DNA of 64,000 nt from Bacillus solimangrovi (GCF_001742425.1 NZ_MJEH01000033.1:1-64000), one strand, 5' to 3'. Shown: positions 28,392-36,971, counted from the first letter of the stretch. The notes: generated from the letters alone by a model not told the origin. Made by a program: numbers and translations.

Positions 28392-30170
28392 ATGTCACTA
28401 GAAATGATATTCGTATTGGTTATGATAATAGCCATGTTGACTGCATTGTTATTAGAATTGGCACGTCCCGACATGGTTGTTTTTTCAGTTGTTGTTATAT
28501 TTTTAATAACAGGGTTATTAACTCCAGAAGAAGTATTAAAAGGATTCTCCAATCAAGGTATGTTGACGATTGCGTTATTGTTTATTGTGGCAGGGGCGGT
28601 ACAAAAACACGGAATTATAGATCAAGTCATGAAGCAATGGTTAAATAAAAGTAAAAGTGTACGAGGCTCGATGTTTCGTTTCTTCTTGCCAATTCCTTTC
28701 TTTTCAGCATTTCTTAACAATACACCAATTGTTGTAGCATTTACTCCTGTAATTAAGAATTGGTGTGAAGAACGGGGGATTGCCCCTTCAAAGTTCTTAA
28801 TTCCTTTATCATATGTAACTATTTTGGGAGGTACAATAACTTTAATGGGTACCTCTACTAATTTAGTTGTACATGGTATGTTATTAGATTTTGGTTTGGA
28901 AGGTTTTTCGTTGTTTCAACTAGCAATTGTCGGGATTCCAATTACAATGATAGGTCTATTATATCTATTTACCTTTGGGTATCAGTTGCTTCCTAATCAC
29001 TTAGGGTTTCGAGAACAAGTAACAGCTGATTCAAAAGAATATATAGCAGAAATGACGGTTCAACAAGGGTTTCCATATATAAATCAATCTGTTCAAAGAG
29101 CTGGTTTAAGGGAGCTTAACGGCCTATATTTAATAGAAATAATTCGTGGAAAAGAAAGAATATCACCTGTCCGTTCCACGACAATCATACAAGAAGGGGA
29201 TCGTCTAATCTTCACTGGATTAATATCTACAATAGCAGATCTCCAAAACACAAAAGGATTAGCTCTTGAAACTGGTTCTGATCTTGAGCTTGAAGATTTA
29301 AAGAATGGTAATACACAATTAGTAGAAGCGGTTGTTTCGCATCAGTCTACACTATTGGATAAATCAATTAAACAATCACAATTTCGCTCAAGGTTTGATG
29401 CAGGAGTCCTAGCGGTTCACCGAAACAATGAGCGGATAAAAAGTAAAGTTGGAGATATAGTTCTTCGACCTGGGGATGCATTATTACTACTTGCGGGTTC
29501 GGACTTTATCCGTAATTATCAACAATCCAGTGATTTTTATGTTGTTTCTTCTTTAGCTACACCAACTAGCCTAAATGATAGCAGGAAAAAAGGCTGGTTC
29601 TCTATTGGTCTCTTAGTTTCGATGATTCTACTAGTAACCATTGGCTGGTTAAGTATGTTTAAGGCTATGACTTTGGCTGTCTTTTTATTAATAGTTACAA
29701 AAATGATTACACCTGAAGAAGCGAAGAAATATATTCAATTTAATGTATTACTGTTAATTGCTAGTGCATTTGGCGTCGGTGCAGCTATGACCAAAAGTGG
29801 ATTAGCTGCATGGATGGCGAAAGGGTTATTATCATTGGGACAACCGTTAGGTATAATTGCTATCCTTTTATTAATCTATTTACTAACTAATATTTTTACA
29901 GAATTGATAACGAATAGTGCAGCTGCAGTCTTGATGCTACCTATTGGATTAGAATTAGCAACTTCATTGAATGTTCCATATATGGGGTTTGCAGTCATAA
30001 TTTCTATTGCTGCATCAGCTAGTTTTATAACACCAATTGGTTATCAAACGAATTTGATTGTATACGGACCAGGAGGATATAAATTTAAGGATTATGTAAA
30101 AGTCGGTACACCGTTAAGCATAATTGTTATGTTTGTAACGGTAGTGATTGTTAACTTCGTATGGTTTTAG
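28392..30170 (+). CDS. SLC13-family permease with two TrkA-C domains (likely sulfate)
   Basis: A 592-residue membrane transporter. About six helices (to residue 195) are followed by two cytosolic TrkA-C (RCK_C) domains at about 210-295 and 305-380, and then a second group of helices. The paired SLC13 signatures are GTSTNLVVHGM and FTELITNSAAAVLMLP, with SFITPIGYQTNLIVYGPGGY near the end. Proteins of this layout carry sulfate or other anions. Its place between cysNC and cysQ makes sulfate the likely substrate; that is inference from context. ATG 28392 follows GAAAGGAAGG. Confidence 0.88.
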   Translation: MSLEMIFVLVMIIAMLTALLLELARPDMVVFSVVVIFLITGLLTPEEVLKGFSNQGMLTIALLFIVAGAVQKHGIIDQVMKQWLNKSKSVRGSMFRFFLPIPFFSAFLNNTPIVVAFTPVIKNWCEERGIAPSKFLIPLSYVTILGGTITLMGTSTNLVVHGMLLDFGLEGFSLFQLAIVGIPITMIGLLYLFTFGYQLLPNHLGFREQVTADSKEYIAEMTVQQGFPYINQSVQRAGLRELNGLYLIEIIRGKERISPVRSTTIIQEGDRLIFTGLISTIADLQNTKGLALETGSDLELEDLKNGNTQLVEAVVSHQSTLLDKSIKQSQFRSRFDAGVLAVHRNNERIKSKVGDIVLRPGDALLLLAGSDFIRNYQQSSDFYVVSSLATPTSLNDSRKKGWFSIGLLVSMILLVTIGWLSMFKAMTLAVFLLIVTKMITPEEAKKYIQFNVLLLIASAFGVGAAMTKSGLAAWMAKGLLSLGQPLGIIAILLLIYLLTNIFTELITNSAAAVLMLPIGLELATSLNVPYMGFAVIISIAASASFITPIGYQTNLIVYGPGGYKFKDYVKVGTPLSIIVMFVTVVIVNFVWF

Positions 30171-30212
30171 CCAAAAGAGATTCTAATTTCAGAAAAGGGC
30201 GGTTACAAATAG

Positions 30213-31016
30213 ATGAAGAATTTAAATTTGTACGATCTATTTCAAATCTCATTAGAGGCTGGGAAAGAGATTTTAGACGTTTATGCACAAGATTTCGTTG
30301 TAGAAGTGAAAGATGATAATTCCCCTTTAACGCAAGCAGATCAACGTTCACACAATACTATCAAGAGGGGTTTAAAAGCAATTGATTCTACCATACCTGT
30401 ATTGAGTGAAGAAGGAAAAGAAATGTCTTACAGTGAGCGCCGTGAGTGGAAGCAATTTTGGTTGGTAGATCCACTTGATGGCACAAAAGAATTTATTAAG
30501 AAAAATGGAGAGTTTACCGTAAATATTGCATTAATTGAAGGGAAGTATCCTTCAATTGGTATAATTTATGCACCGGCATTGGATGTGTTTTACTTTGGCC
30601 GTGTTGGAGAAGGTGCATATAAGTTAGAGAATGCTTCAAAGGCAGAAGTATCAAATGAAGAAGAGTTACTTCAAAAAAGTTTCGGCTTACCTGAACAAGG
30701 TAATCGTCAAGTAAAACGTGCTGTTGCTAGTCGTTCCCACATGTCAGAGGAAACAGAAGCCTATATTAAAGAATTAGAAGCAATGTATGGAGAAGTAGAA
30801 GTTGTTTCATCAGGTAGTTCTTTAAAATTCTGTCTGATTGCAGAAGGAAAAGCAGACTACTATCCAAGATATGCACCGACAATGGAATGGGATACAGGAG
30901 CTGGACAGGCTATTGTAGAAGCAGCTGGTGGAACAGTCACTAGATATGAAGATAATGACCGCTTTTATTATAACAGAGAAGATCTATTAAATGGATGGTT
31001 TCTAGTTCAAAGGTAA
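30213..31016 (+). CDS. cysQ: 3'(2'),5'-bisphosphate nucleotidase (PAP phosphatase, CysQ)
   Basis: A 267-residue enzyme of the inositol-monophosphatase fold that hydrolyses PAP, the by-product of each sulfotransfer, to AMP. Metal-site motifs are clear: LSEEGKEM near 68, WLVDPLDGTKEFIKKNGEFT near 86-105, and EWDTGAGQAIVEAAGG near 228. PAP inhibits sulfotransferases, so its presence here fits PAPS-driven sulfation. ATG 30213 lies 42 bases after the permease; the ribosome site is AAGGGCGG. Related enzymes act on inositol phosphate, but the sequence and context favour PAP. Confidence 0.93.
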   Translation: MKNLNLYDLFQISLEAGKEILDVYAQDFVVEVKDDNSPLTQADQRSHNTIKRGLKAIDSTIPVLSEEGKEMSYSERREWKQFWLVDPLDGTKEFIKKNGEFTVNIALIEGKYPSIGIIYAPALDVFYFGRVGEGAYKLENASKAEVSNEEELLQKSFGLPEQGNRQVKRAVASRSHMSEETEAYIKELEAMYGEVEVVSSGSSLKFCLIAEGKADYYPRYAPTMEWDTGAGQAIVEAAGGTVTRYEDNDRFYYNREDLLNGWFLVQR

Positions 31017-31067
31017 TTCTATATTTAATACAAAGTATTTTAAATAAAGAGTAAAGGATGTTTAAAA

Positions 31068-32438
31068 ATGTACAAAATTGCAGTAGCGGGAACTGGTTAT
31101 GTTGGCCTGGTGGCAGGTGTGTGTTTTGCTGAAGTTGGCCATCATGTAACCTGTGTAGATATTGATGAAGAAAAGGTACAAATCATGAGATCTGGCGTTT
31201 CCCCAATCTTTGAAACAGGTTTGGAAGAGTTGATGAAAAAGAATTATGCTTCTGGAAGAATAGATTATACAACGGATTATGAATCAGCATATAAAGATGC
31301 TGATGCAATTTTTATTGGTGTAGGTACTCCAGAGCAACCGGATGGCTCTGCAAATTTATCATACATTGCAACTGTTGCAAGACAAATTGCTGAAAGTGTA
31401 GAGAAAGATTGCCTCGTGGTTGTTAAATCTACAGTTCCAGTAGGAACAAATGATAAAGTTGAGCAGTTTATTCATGACTTTCTAGTTAATGATGTGAAAA
31501 TAGAAGTAGCATCTAACCCTGAATTCTTGGCACAGGGGTCTGCTGTACATGATACACTACATGCTGAAAGAATTATAATAGGTACAGAAAGTAAATGGGC
31601 TGAAGAACGGTTAACGGAAATTTACGCTCCGTTTCGCTTGCCAATTGTTTCAGTAAATCGCAGATCAGCTGAAATGATTAAGTATGCATCTAATGATTTC
31701 CTTGCTCTTAAGATTTCATATATGAATGATATTGCAAATCTTTGTGAACTTGTTGGGGCTGATGTTCAGGATGTTGCAAAAGGCATGAGTTATGATGAGC
31801 GAATCGGTAGTAAATTCTTAAATGCAGGAATTGGTTTTGGTGGTTCTTGTTTTCCGAAGGATACAAAAGCATTAGACTATATTGCTAAACAAAGTGGATA
31901 TGAACTTAAAACTGTTAAAGCCGCCATTGATGTCAATAAAGAACAGAAAACTATGTTATATAAGAAAGCTAGTAAAAGACTAATTACATTTAACGGTTTA
32001 AAAGTTGCTGTGTTAGGTCTAACCTTTAAGCCTGGAACGGACGATTTAAGAGAAGCAGCTTCTCTTGAAAATGTGCCATTATTATTAGAGCAAGGTGCAG
32101 ATATCTATGCTTTTGATCCTGTGGGAGCAGAGAACTTTGCTAAAGTTCATCCGGAAGGTAAAAATGGTAAAGGTAGTATCACATATGTTGCGAATATCGA
32201 ACAGGCATTAGAAGGTGCGAATGTCTGTTTCATCTTTACTGAATGGGGAGATGTAAAAGCAGTAACACCTGAAGTTTATAAAAAGTTGATGAGAACCCCT
32301 TTAGTTTATGACGGTAGAAATATTTATAGTGTAGAAGAGATGCAAGAAGCAGGAGTAGAATATCATTCAATTGGAAGAAGACCAGCAACTAGAGAAGGTA
32401 TAAAGGAGTCGAAGAAACTTGAATTACAAAACTTTTGA
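31068..32438 (+). CDS. UDP-glucose 6-dehydrogenase
   Basis: A 456-residue enzyme that oxidises UDP-glucose to UDP-glucuronate with two NAD+. The N-terminal NAD fold starts AVAGTGYVGLVAGVCFAE; the catalytic Cys261 is in GIGFGGSCFPKDTKAL; the C-terminal nucleotide-sugar-binding domain (LGLTFKPGTDDLREA) is intact. The last 20 bases overlap the next gene. ATG 31068 follows AAAGGA. It supplies UDP-glucuronate for the epimerase that follows, giving acidic sugars for the exopolysaccharide. A decayed second copy lies at 36972-37996. Confidence 0.95.
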   Translation: MYKIAVAGTGYVGLVAGVCFAEVGHHVTCVDIDEEKVQIMRSGVSPIFETGLEELMKKNYASGRIDYTTDYESAYKDADAIFIGVGTPEQPDGSANLSYIATVARQIAESVEKDCLVVVKSTVPVGTNDKVEQFIHDFLVNDVKIEVASNPEFLAQGSAVHDTLHAERIIIGTESKWAEERLTEIYAPFRLPIVSVNRRSAEMIKYASNDFLALKISYMNDIANLCELVGADVQDVAKGMSYDERIGSKFLNAGIGFGGSCFPKDTKALDYIAKQSGYELKTVKAAIDVNKEQKTMLYKKASKRLITFNGLKVAVLGLTFKPGTDDLREAASLENVPLLLEQGADIYAFDPVGAENFAKVHPEGKNGKGSITYVANIEQALEGANVCFIFTEWGDVKAVTPEVYKKLMRTPLVYDGRNIYSVEEMQEAGVEYHSIGRRPATREGIKESKKLELQNF

Positions 32439-33444
32439 TCCTAGCAAAACATACCTGATCACTGGTGCAGCAGGTTTCATAGGTTTCTACTTATCAAAGA
32501 AGTTAATAGGACAGGGATGCCGAGTTATTGGTGTTGATAATATCAATGATTACTATGATGTAAACCTTAAATACACTCGTTTGAATCAACTCGAGCCTCA
32601 TGAAAAGTTTACTTTCATAAAAGGTGATATATCTAACAAAGAATTGATAATGGGGACCTTTGAAAAATACAAGCCTAATGTAGTTGTGAATATGGCAGCT
32701 CAAGCTGGTGTTCGCTATTCAATAGAGAATCCAGATGTTTATATTCAAAGTAATATCATTGGTTTTTATAATATACTTGAAGCATGTAGGTATTATCCAG
32801 TAGAACACTGTGTATATGCGTCTTCTAGTTCTGTTTATGGAGCAAATAAAAAGGTTCCTTTTGAAGAATCAGATTTTGTTGATAATCCAGTTTCACTTTA
32901 TGCCTCTACCAAGAAATCAAACGAATTAATGGCACATACTTACAGTCACCTTTATAAAATTCCAGCAACAGGTCTACGTTTCTTTACAGTCTATGGTCCT
33001 ATGGGGAGACCGGATATGGCTTACTTTGGGTTCACTGATAAATATTTTGCTGGTGAGCCAATTAAAATATTCAATAACGGTGATTTTGAAAATGATCTAT
33101 ATCGTGACTTTACTTATATAGACGATATTATTGAAGGAATAGTGCGTCTATTAAGTAATCCCCCTGAAGGGGAAGTTCAACATAGTGTATATAATATCGG
33201 AAATAATAGTCCAGAAAAATTAATGGTATTCATTGAAACACTTGAAAAAGCATTGAGTAATGCATTAGGTAAAGAAGTATTGTTTGAGAAAACATTTGAA
33301 CCAATTAAACCCGGTGATGTTCCAGCTACTTTTGCTTCAACAGATTTGTTACAAAAAGCTGTTGGTTTCAAACCAGAGACTTCGATAGAGAAAGGGTTGC
33401 AGAAATTTGCGGATTGGTATGTGGACTATTATGAGCAGAGGTAA
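32419..33444 (+). CDS. UDP-glucuronate 4-epimerase (SDR family)
   Basis: A 341-residue extended SDR that converts UDP-glucuronate to UDP-galacturonate. Features are the NAD site ITGAAGFIGFYLSKKL near 14-29, SSSSVYGANKKVPF near 138, the catalytic YASTK near 164-168 and the RFFTVYGPMGRPDMA motif typical of glucuronate epimerases. The start is TTG 32419, inside the end of the dehydrogenase gene, with AAAGGAG at 32402-32408. A frameshifted copy lies at 37977-38734. Confidence 0.92.
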   Translation: MNYKTFDPSKTYLITGAAGFIGFYLSKKLIGQGCRVIGVDNINDYYDVNLKYTRLNQLEPHEKFTFIKGDISNKELIMGTFEKYKPNVVVNMAAQAGVRYSIENPDVYIQSNIIGFYNILEACRYYPVEHCVYASSSSVYGANKKVPFEESDFVDNPVSLYASTKKSNELMAHTYSHLYKIPATGLRFFTVYGPMGRPDMAYFGFTDKYFAGEPIKIFNNGDFENDLYRDFTYIDDIIEGIVRLLSNPPEGEVQHSVYNIGNNSPEKLMVFIETLEKALSNALGKEVLFEKTFEPIKPGDVPATFASTDLLQKAVGFKPETSIEKGLQKFADWYVDYYEQR

Positions 33445-33467
33445 CTCATAGGAGCGGAGGTATAACT

Positions 33468-34463
33468 ATGAAAATTCTAGTAACTGGAGGGGCCGGATAT
33501 ATAGGTTCACATACATGTATTGCATTATTAGAAGCAGGGCATTCAGTTATAATTGCTGATAACCTGTGTAATAGTAGGCGTGATACTATTGACAAAATTA
33601 TAAACATTGCAGAAAATGAAGTAACTTTTTTGGAAATTGATGTAACGGAGGAACAAGCTGTTGATGTTATTTTTAATAATTATAAAGTAGATGGTGTTAT
33701 TCATTTTGCGGGCTTAAAAGCGGTAGGTGAATCAGTAGACATACCATTAACTTATTATTATAACAATATAGTTAGCACTATGATCCTTGCTAAAGCTTGC
33801 CAGAAATATGGTGTAAATCGTTTTGTGTTCAGTTCATCAGCAACAGTTTACGGAGATAATATAGTACCTTTCGTTGAGACTATGGACCTGTTACCAACTA
33901 CTAATCCTTATGGTGAGACGAAAGCTATGAGTGAGCGAATTCTTACTGATATAGCTAATGCAAACCCTGAATTTTCAGTTGCTCTTCTAAGATATTTTAA
34001 TCCAGTCGGAGCCCATGAAAGTGGCTTGATTGGTGAAGCACCTAATGGTATACCTAATAACCTTATGCCTTATGTTACTAAGGTTGCCAAAGGTAAATTA
34101 GAGAAACTTCGAGTTTTTGGTAACGACTATCCTACAGTAGACGGTACAGGTGTAAGAGACTATATACATGTGTTGGATTTGGCAGAGGGCCATGTTGCAG
34201 CTTTAGATAATCTTAAAGAAGGTGCTCATGTTTATAATTTGGGAACTGGTCAAGGTACTAGTGTACTAGAGTTAGTGAAAGCTTTTGAAGAAGCTAATAG
34301 TATTAAAGTTCCTTATGAAATAGTAGATCGTAGACCTGGAGATATTGCTTCATGTTATGCTGATGCTTCAAAAGCTAAGAGAGAGCTTGGTTGGACAGCT
34401 AAACATGATATTATCACCATGTGCAGAGATGCTTGGAGTTTTGAGAAGAATTATGAAGATTAA
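33468..34463 (+). CDS. galE: UDP-glucose 4-epimerase (GalE)
   Basis: A 331-residue SDR that interconverts UDP-glucose and UDP-galactose (and often the GlcNAc/GalNAc pair). It has VTGGAGYIGSHTCIALLEAG at the N-terminus, SSSATVYGD near 123, the catalytic YGETK near 148, LRYFNPVGAHESG and GTGVRDYIHVLDLAEGH. The length is that of GalE. ATG 33468 has GGAGCGGAGG upstream. It closes the sugar-nucleotide block; a terminator follows at 34584. Confidence 0.95.
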   Translation: MKILVTGGAGYIGSHTCIALLEAGHSVIIADNLCNSRRDTIDKIINIAENEVTFLEIDVTEEQAVDVIFNNYKVDGVIHFAGLKAVGESVDIPLTYYYNNIVSTMILAKACQKYGVNRFVFSSSATVYGDNIVPFVETMDLLPTTNPYGETKAMSERILTDIANANPEFSVALLRYFNPVGAHESGLIGEAPNGIPNNLMPYVTKVAKGKLEKLRVFGNDYPTVDGTGVRDYIHVLDLAEGHVAALDNLKEGAHVYNLGTGQGTSVLELVKAFEEANSIKVPYEIVDRRPGDIASCYADASKAKRELGWTAKHDIITMCRDAWSFEKNYED

Positions 34464-34583
34464 GTTGACTCAAAATAAAGTTATTGCTCGCTGAGACCTT
34501 TACACTAGGCTTGGCGGGTGTATTTTTATGTGCTTTTACTTTAGTACGTTAATTTAATAATAGTTGTTTGGATACGTGATATG

Positions 34584-34620
34584 CCCTCTGAGCTATAAAT
34601 GTTCGGAGGGTTTATTTTTT
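34584..34620 (+). terminator. Terminator ending the exopolysaccharide/sulfation operon
   Basis: CCCTCTGA (34584-34591) pairs with TCGGAGGG (34603-34610), with one G-U pair, followed by TTTATTTTTT. It lies 120 bases after galE. Confidence 0.8.
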
Positions 34621-34631
34621 TTGCTCTATAC

Positions 34632-34645
34632 AGAACATATGTTCT
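34632..34645 (+). promoter_or_regulatory. LexA (SOS) box in the promoter of the Com-like gene
   Basis: AGAACATATGTTCT is a perfect palindrome with the GAAC-N4-GTTC core of the Bacillus SOS box (consensus CGAACRNRYGTTYC); only the outermost base on each side differs. A possible promoter, TTGCTC (34621-34626) and TAATTT (34645-34650) with an 18-base gap, would place the box between -35 and -10, the classic place for LexA repression. The gene starts at 34715. SOS control is inference from the site. Confidence 0.7.
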
Positions 34646-34714
34646 AATTTGAAATATTAATATTGAAATAACAACTAATATGAAAGAGCTTCAACACAGT
34701 TGGGAGGAATACAA

Positions 34715-34918
34715 ATGATAGAAGCTAATATTATGCGAGTTGAATGTCCTGCATGTGGTTACAGATTACTGGATAAAGGAAATGAAGCCGCTGGTCCCGT
34801 ACAAACGAAGTGTGCTAGATGTAAGCGGGTTTGGGAAGTTGAACTCGCAACAGGTGAATTTAAAAAAGTTAGTGGAAAACCAATAACGAGACGAAAAGGA
34901 GATAACAATTCGCCATGA
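34715..34918 (+). CDS. Small Com-like zinc-finger protein
   Basis: A 67-residue protein with two CxxC pairs, CPACGYRLLDKG (about residues 10-21) and CARCKRVWEVEL (about 33-44), and a basic tail (KPITRRKGDN). It resembles phage Mu Com, a zinc-finger regulator of late phage gene translation, and the many small Com-like proteins of Firmicute prophages. It probably binds nucleic acid. ATG 34715 has TGGGAGG at 34700-34706; the in-frame ATG at 34700 lies on that site. A LexA-type box precedes it and a structured RNA plus a sigma-like gene follow. Confidence 0.7.
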   Translation: MIEANIMRVECPACGYRLLDKGNEAAGPVQTKCARCKRVWEVELATGEFKKVSGKPITRRKGDNNSP

Positions 34919-34939
34919 GTTGCAAATCAATTCTACCTT

Positions 34940-34990
34940 AAGGTCCGGGAAACCAGTATAACTGATATACCTGGACCTTTTTAATTTTTT
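34940..34990 (+). terminator. Terminator after the Com-like gene
   Basis: AAGGTCCGG (34940-34948) pairs with CTGGACCTT (34971-34979), with one G-U pair, followed by TTTTAATTTTTT. Confidence 0.85.
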
Positions 34991-34997
34991 GCCAAAA

Positions 34998-35218
34998 GTT
35001 CATACCACGATAATACCGAGCGAGGAATCGTATGCATTACCCATGCCGGATGATCTGATGTTTTGAGAAGAAATGATCATCTAGCAAGTGAATGCACATT
35101 GAATCAAAAATAATCGGTACCGAGCAATGGAGTCGTGGTGTGAACTACCTATAAGCCGGACATAGTACGCCCTGCATATTAATGCAGTTTGGGTGTTCTG
35201 TGTCCGGCTTATTTTTTT
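34998..35218 (+). ncRNA. Candidate structured RNA with terminal intrinsic terminator, unknown class
   Basis: Four nested helices can be read. P1: 34998-35010 with 35133-35145, 13 pairs including one G-U. P2: 35014-35019 with 35114-35119. P3: 35033-35038 with 35091-35096. P4 hairpin: 35049-35055 with 35075-35081. Five bases after P1 comes a long terminator hairpin, arms 35151-35162 and 35201-35212 (12 perfect pairs) plus inner pairing, then a T tract to 35218. The sigma-like gene begins 48 bases later. This could be a stand-alone small RNA or a riboswitch-like attenuator controlling that gene. I compared it by eye with common riboswitch cores, T-box and SRP/6S patterns and saw no match. Confidence 0.65.
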
Positions 35219-35266
35219 GTCTCTTTTTCCCTACGGCTCCCTGCCGTGCCATGGGAGGAAAAGAGA

Positions 35267-35704
35267 ATGAGCGAGTTTTTTATCAAAGTCGGCAAGGAGC
35301 AGGTGGCAGTAAGCGGAGAGATTTACAAGGAGTATTACCGAATGGTTCGACGTCAAAGGTACCTGGAACAGGATATCAAGGTTGGACGGATAGCTGTTGA
35401 CCCTGAAGCAGAAACGGTTGATTTTATCCCAAGCAAAGAAGATTCAATCAATCGTTTAATTGAACTAGGAGCTGATTTTGAAGATGAACAAATGATAGAA
35501 GATATTCTCTGTGATAAAGCAACAATGTTGATTTTACAAGAAGCGATGGCTGACCTGAATGAAAAGGAACAAGAGCTCATTAAGGCTCTCTACTATAAAG
35601 ATTTAACAGTAAGAGAGGTAGCAAAGGAGGAAAACATCTCTCATGTAGCTGTGGTGAAACGGCATAAAAAGGTGTTGGACAAGCTTAAAAAATATTTTTT
35701 GTAA
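35267..35704 (+). CDS. Small sigma-70-like transcription factor
   Basis: A 145-residue protein. The last 60 residues form a region-4-like helix-turn-helix (LNEKEQELIKALYYKDLTVR, then EVAKEENISHVAVVKRHKKV), which would read a -35 element or similar DNA. The N-terminal part is basic and helical (about residues 17-40) and then acidic (50-90); no full sigma region 2 is obvious. Proteins like this occur in prophages and conjugative elements of Firmicutes (PBSX Xpf-like and Tn916-type small sigma-like factors). ATG 35267 follows GGGAGGA at 35253-35259. The upstream RNA and terminator suggest that its expression is attenuated. Confidence 0.78.
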   Translation: MSEFFIKVGKEQVAVSGEIYKEYYRMVRRQRYLEQDIKVGRIAVDPEAETVDFIPSKEDSINRLIELGADFEDEQMIEDILCDKATMLILQEAMADLNEKEQELIKALYYKDLTVREVAKEENISHVAVVKRHKKVLDKLKKYFL

Positions 35705-35773
35705 TTTTGGTTACCAAACCACCCTTCCCGTTGGCTAATAAGTGAAGGGCCATATCTAAAAGGCGAGGAAGGG

Positions 35774-35806
35774 GAGCATATCACATTGGTGGTGAGCTCT
35801 TTTTTA
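35774..35806 (+). terminator. Terminator after the sigma-like gene
   Basis: GAGC (35774-35777) and TCAC pair with GTGG and GCTC (35796-35799), interrupted by a small mismatch, followed by a seven-base T tract. It separates the sigma-like module from the NERD gene. Confidence 0.7.
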
Positions 35807-35902
35807 TTTCTATGACAAATTCCCTAAATGTAAATCCATTAATTTAATGGTAAAATTATGAAGTGAATAATTTAAAATCTAAATTGTAAAGGAGTGCTTA
35901 GC

Positions 35903-36739
35903 ATGAAAAAAGAGATAATCATAATACTAGCCATTATTGTACTTTTACCAATACTGTTTTTCTTAGCCCCGATAATATTCGCTCTCTTACTTTTAGCTGG
36001 AATCATCATGTTGAAGTTAAGGTATCCAGTTATTAAAGGTGCGATAGGAGAGTGGTATGTAAATAAAGAACTAAATAAACTAGGAACGAATTATAAAATC
36101 TACCACGATCTTTATGTGCCAAATGGTGATGGTGGAACTACCCAAGTGGATCATGTAGTTACATCACCGTATGGAATCTTTGTAATTGAAACGAAGCATT
36201 ATCAAGGATGGATATTTGGGAAGGAAAATCAGAGATATTGGACTCAGACAATCTATAAACGAAAAGAAAAATTGTTCAATCCACTCTGGCAAAATTATGG
36301 TCATATACAAGCAATCAATAAATACATAGATAAAGAAGATTTTGAGTTTATATATTCTATTATTGCCTTCTCTCAAAACTCTACTTTAAAGTTCAAAGAA
36401 GACTTTACATCAGCTAGGGTTATCCAATTTCCACAATTAACAAAAGTCATCAAGGAGTGGAATGTTCAAAGGATCAATTCTTCTGAGTTACAAGAAATCA
36501 ATAGAGCACTTGAAGGTTTAATCATTACAGATAAGAACAAGAAGAAACAGGTTAAGAAAAAGCATGTTTCAGATATAAAAAATAACCGTAAAGAAAAGGT
36601 GCGGAAAGAAAAAGAAGATACTCAACAAAATGTATGCCCCAAGTGTGGTGGTGGGTTAACTATGAAGAAGGGGAAGTACGGATCATTCTACGGTTGCAGC
36701 AACTTCCCGAAATGCAGGTATACTAAACAAGTTTCATAA
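35903..36739 (+). CDS. NERD-domain nuclease-like protein with C-terminal topoisomerase zinc finger
   Basis: A 278-residue protein. A hydrophobic N-terminal stretch (about 5-35) probably spans the membrane. A NERD domain follows (about 45-160): GAIGEWYVNKEL, then TQVDHVVTSPYGIFVIETKH, which holds the Asp and ExK residues of the nuclease fold. A Lys/Glu-rich linker leads to a four-cysteine topoisomerase-type zinc finger, CPKCGGG...YGCSNFPKCRY. NERD proteins are thought to process nucleic acids, but their role is poorly known. ATG 35903 has AAAGGAG at 35888-35894; the GTG at 35894 is too close to that site. Confidence 0.85.
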   Translation: MKKEIIIILAIIVLLPILFFLAPIIFALLLLAGIIMLKLRYPVIKGAIGEWYVNKELNKLGTNYKIYHDLYVPNGDGGTTQVDHVVTSPYGIFVIETKHYQGWIFGKENQRYWTQTIYKRKEKLFNPLWQNYGHIQAINKYIDKEDFEFIYSIIAFSQNSTLKFKEDFTSARVIQFPQLTKVIKEWNVQRINSSELQEINRALEGLIITDKNKKKQVKKKHVSDIKNNRKEKVRKEKEDTQQNVCPKCGGGLTMKKGKYGSFYGCSNFPKCRYTKQVS

Positions 36740-36971
36740 CGGATATAGTTTCTAGGAAAAAGGCTCATTATTATAGAAGAAAAACGATCAATCAGGCTTA
36801 TCTCTCAATTCAGGGAGGTAGGTCATTTTTTGCGTTTTATAGAGTGAAATTCTCATTAAAAAAAATTATTGAGGAGATAGAGTGGAGCAGAGCAAGGAAA
36901 ACCGCTCTAGATAATAGTAGAAACTCTGGTATTTAAATTTATATTTTGCGTATTTTTATCCATACTTCCTC

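Noticed and set aside
34998-35218. Known riboswitch, T-box, retron or omega-RNA
   Set aside because: No matching core motif is visible, and no reverse transcriptase, TnpB or IscB gene is near. Kept as unknown RNA.
35182-35400. Open frame overlapping the sigma-like gene in another frame
   Set aside because: It begins in the terminator hairpin, has no ribosome site, and lies across the well-supported sigma-like frame.
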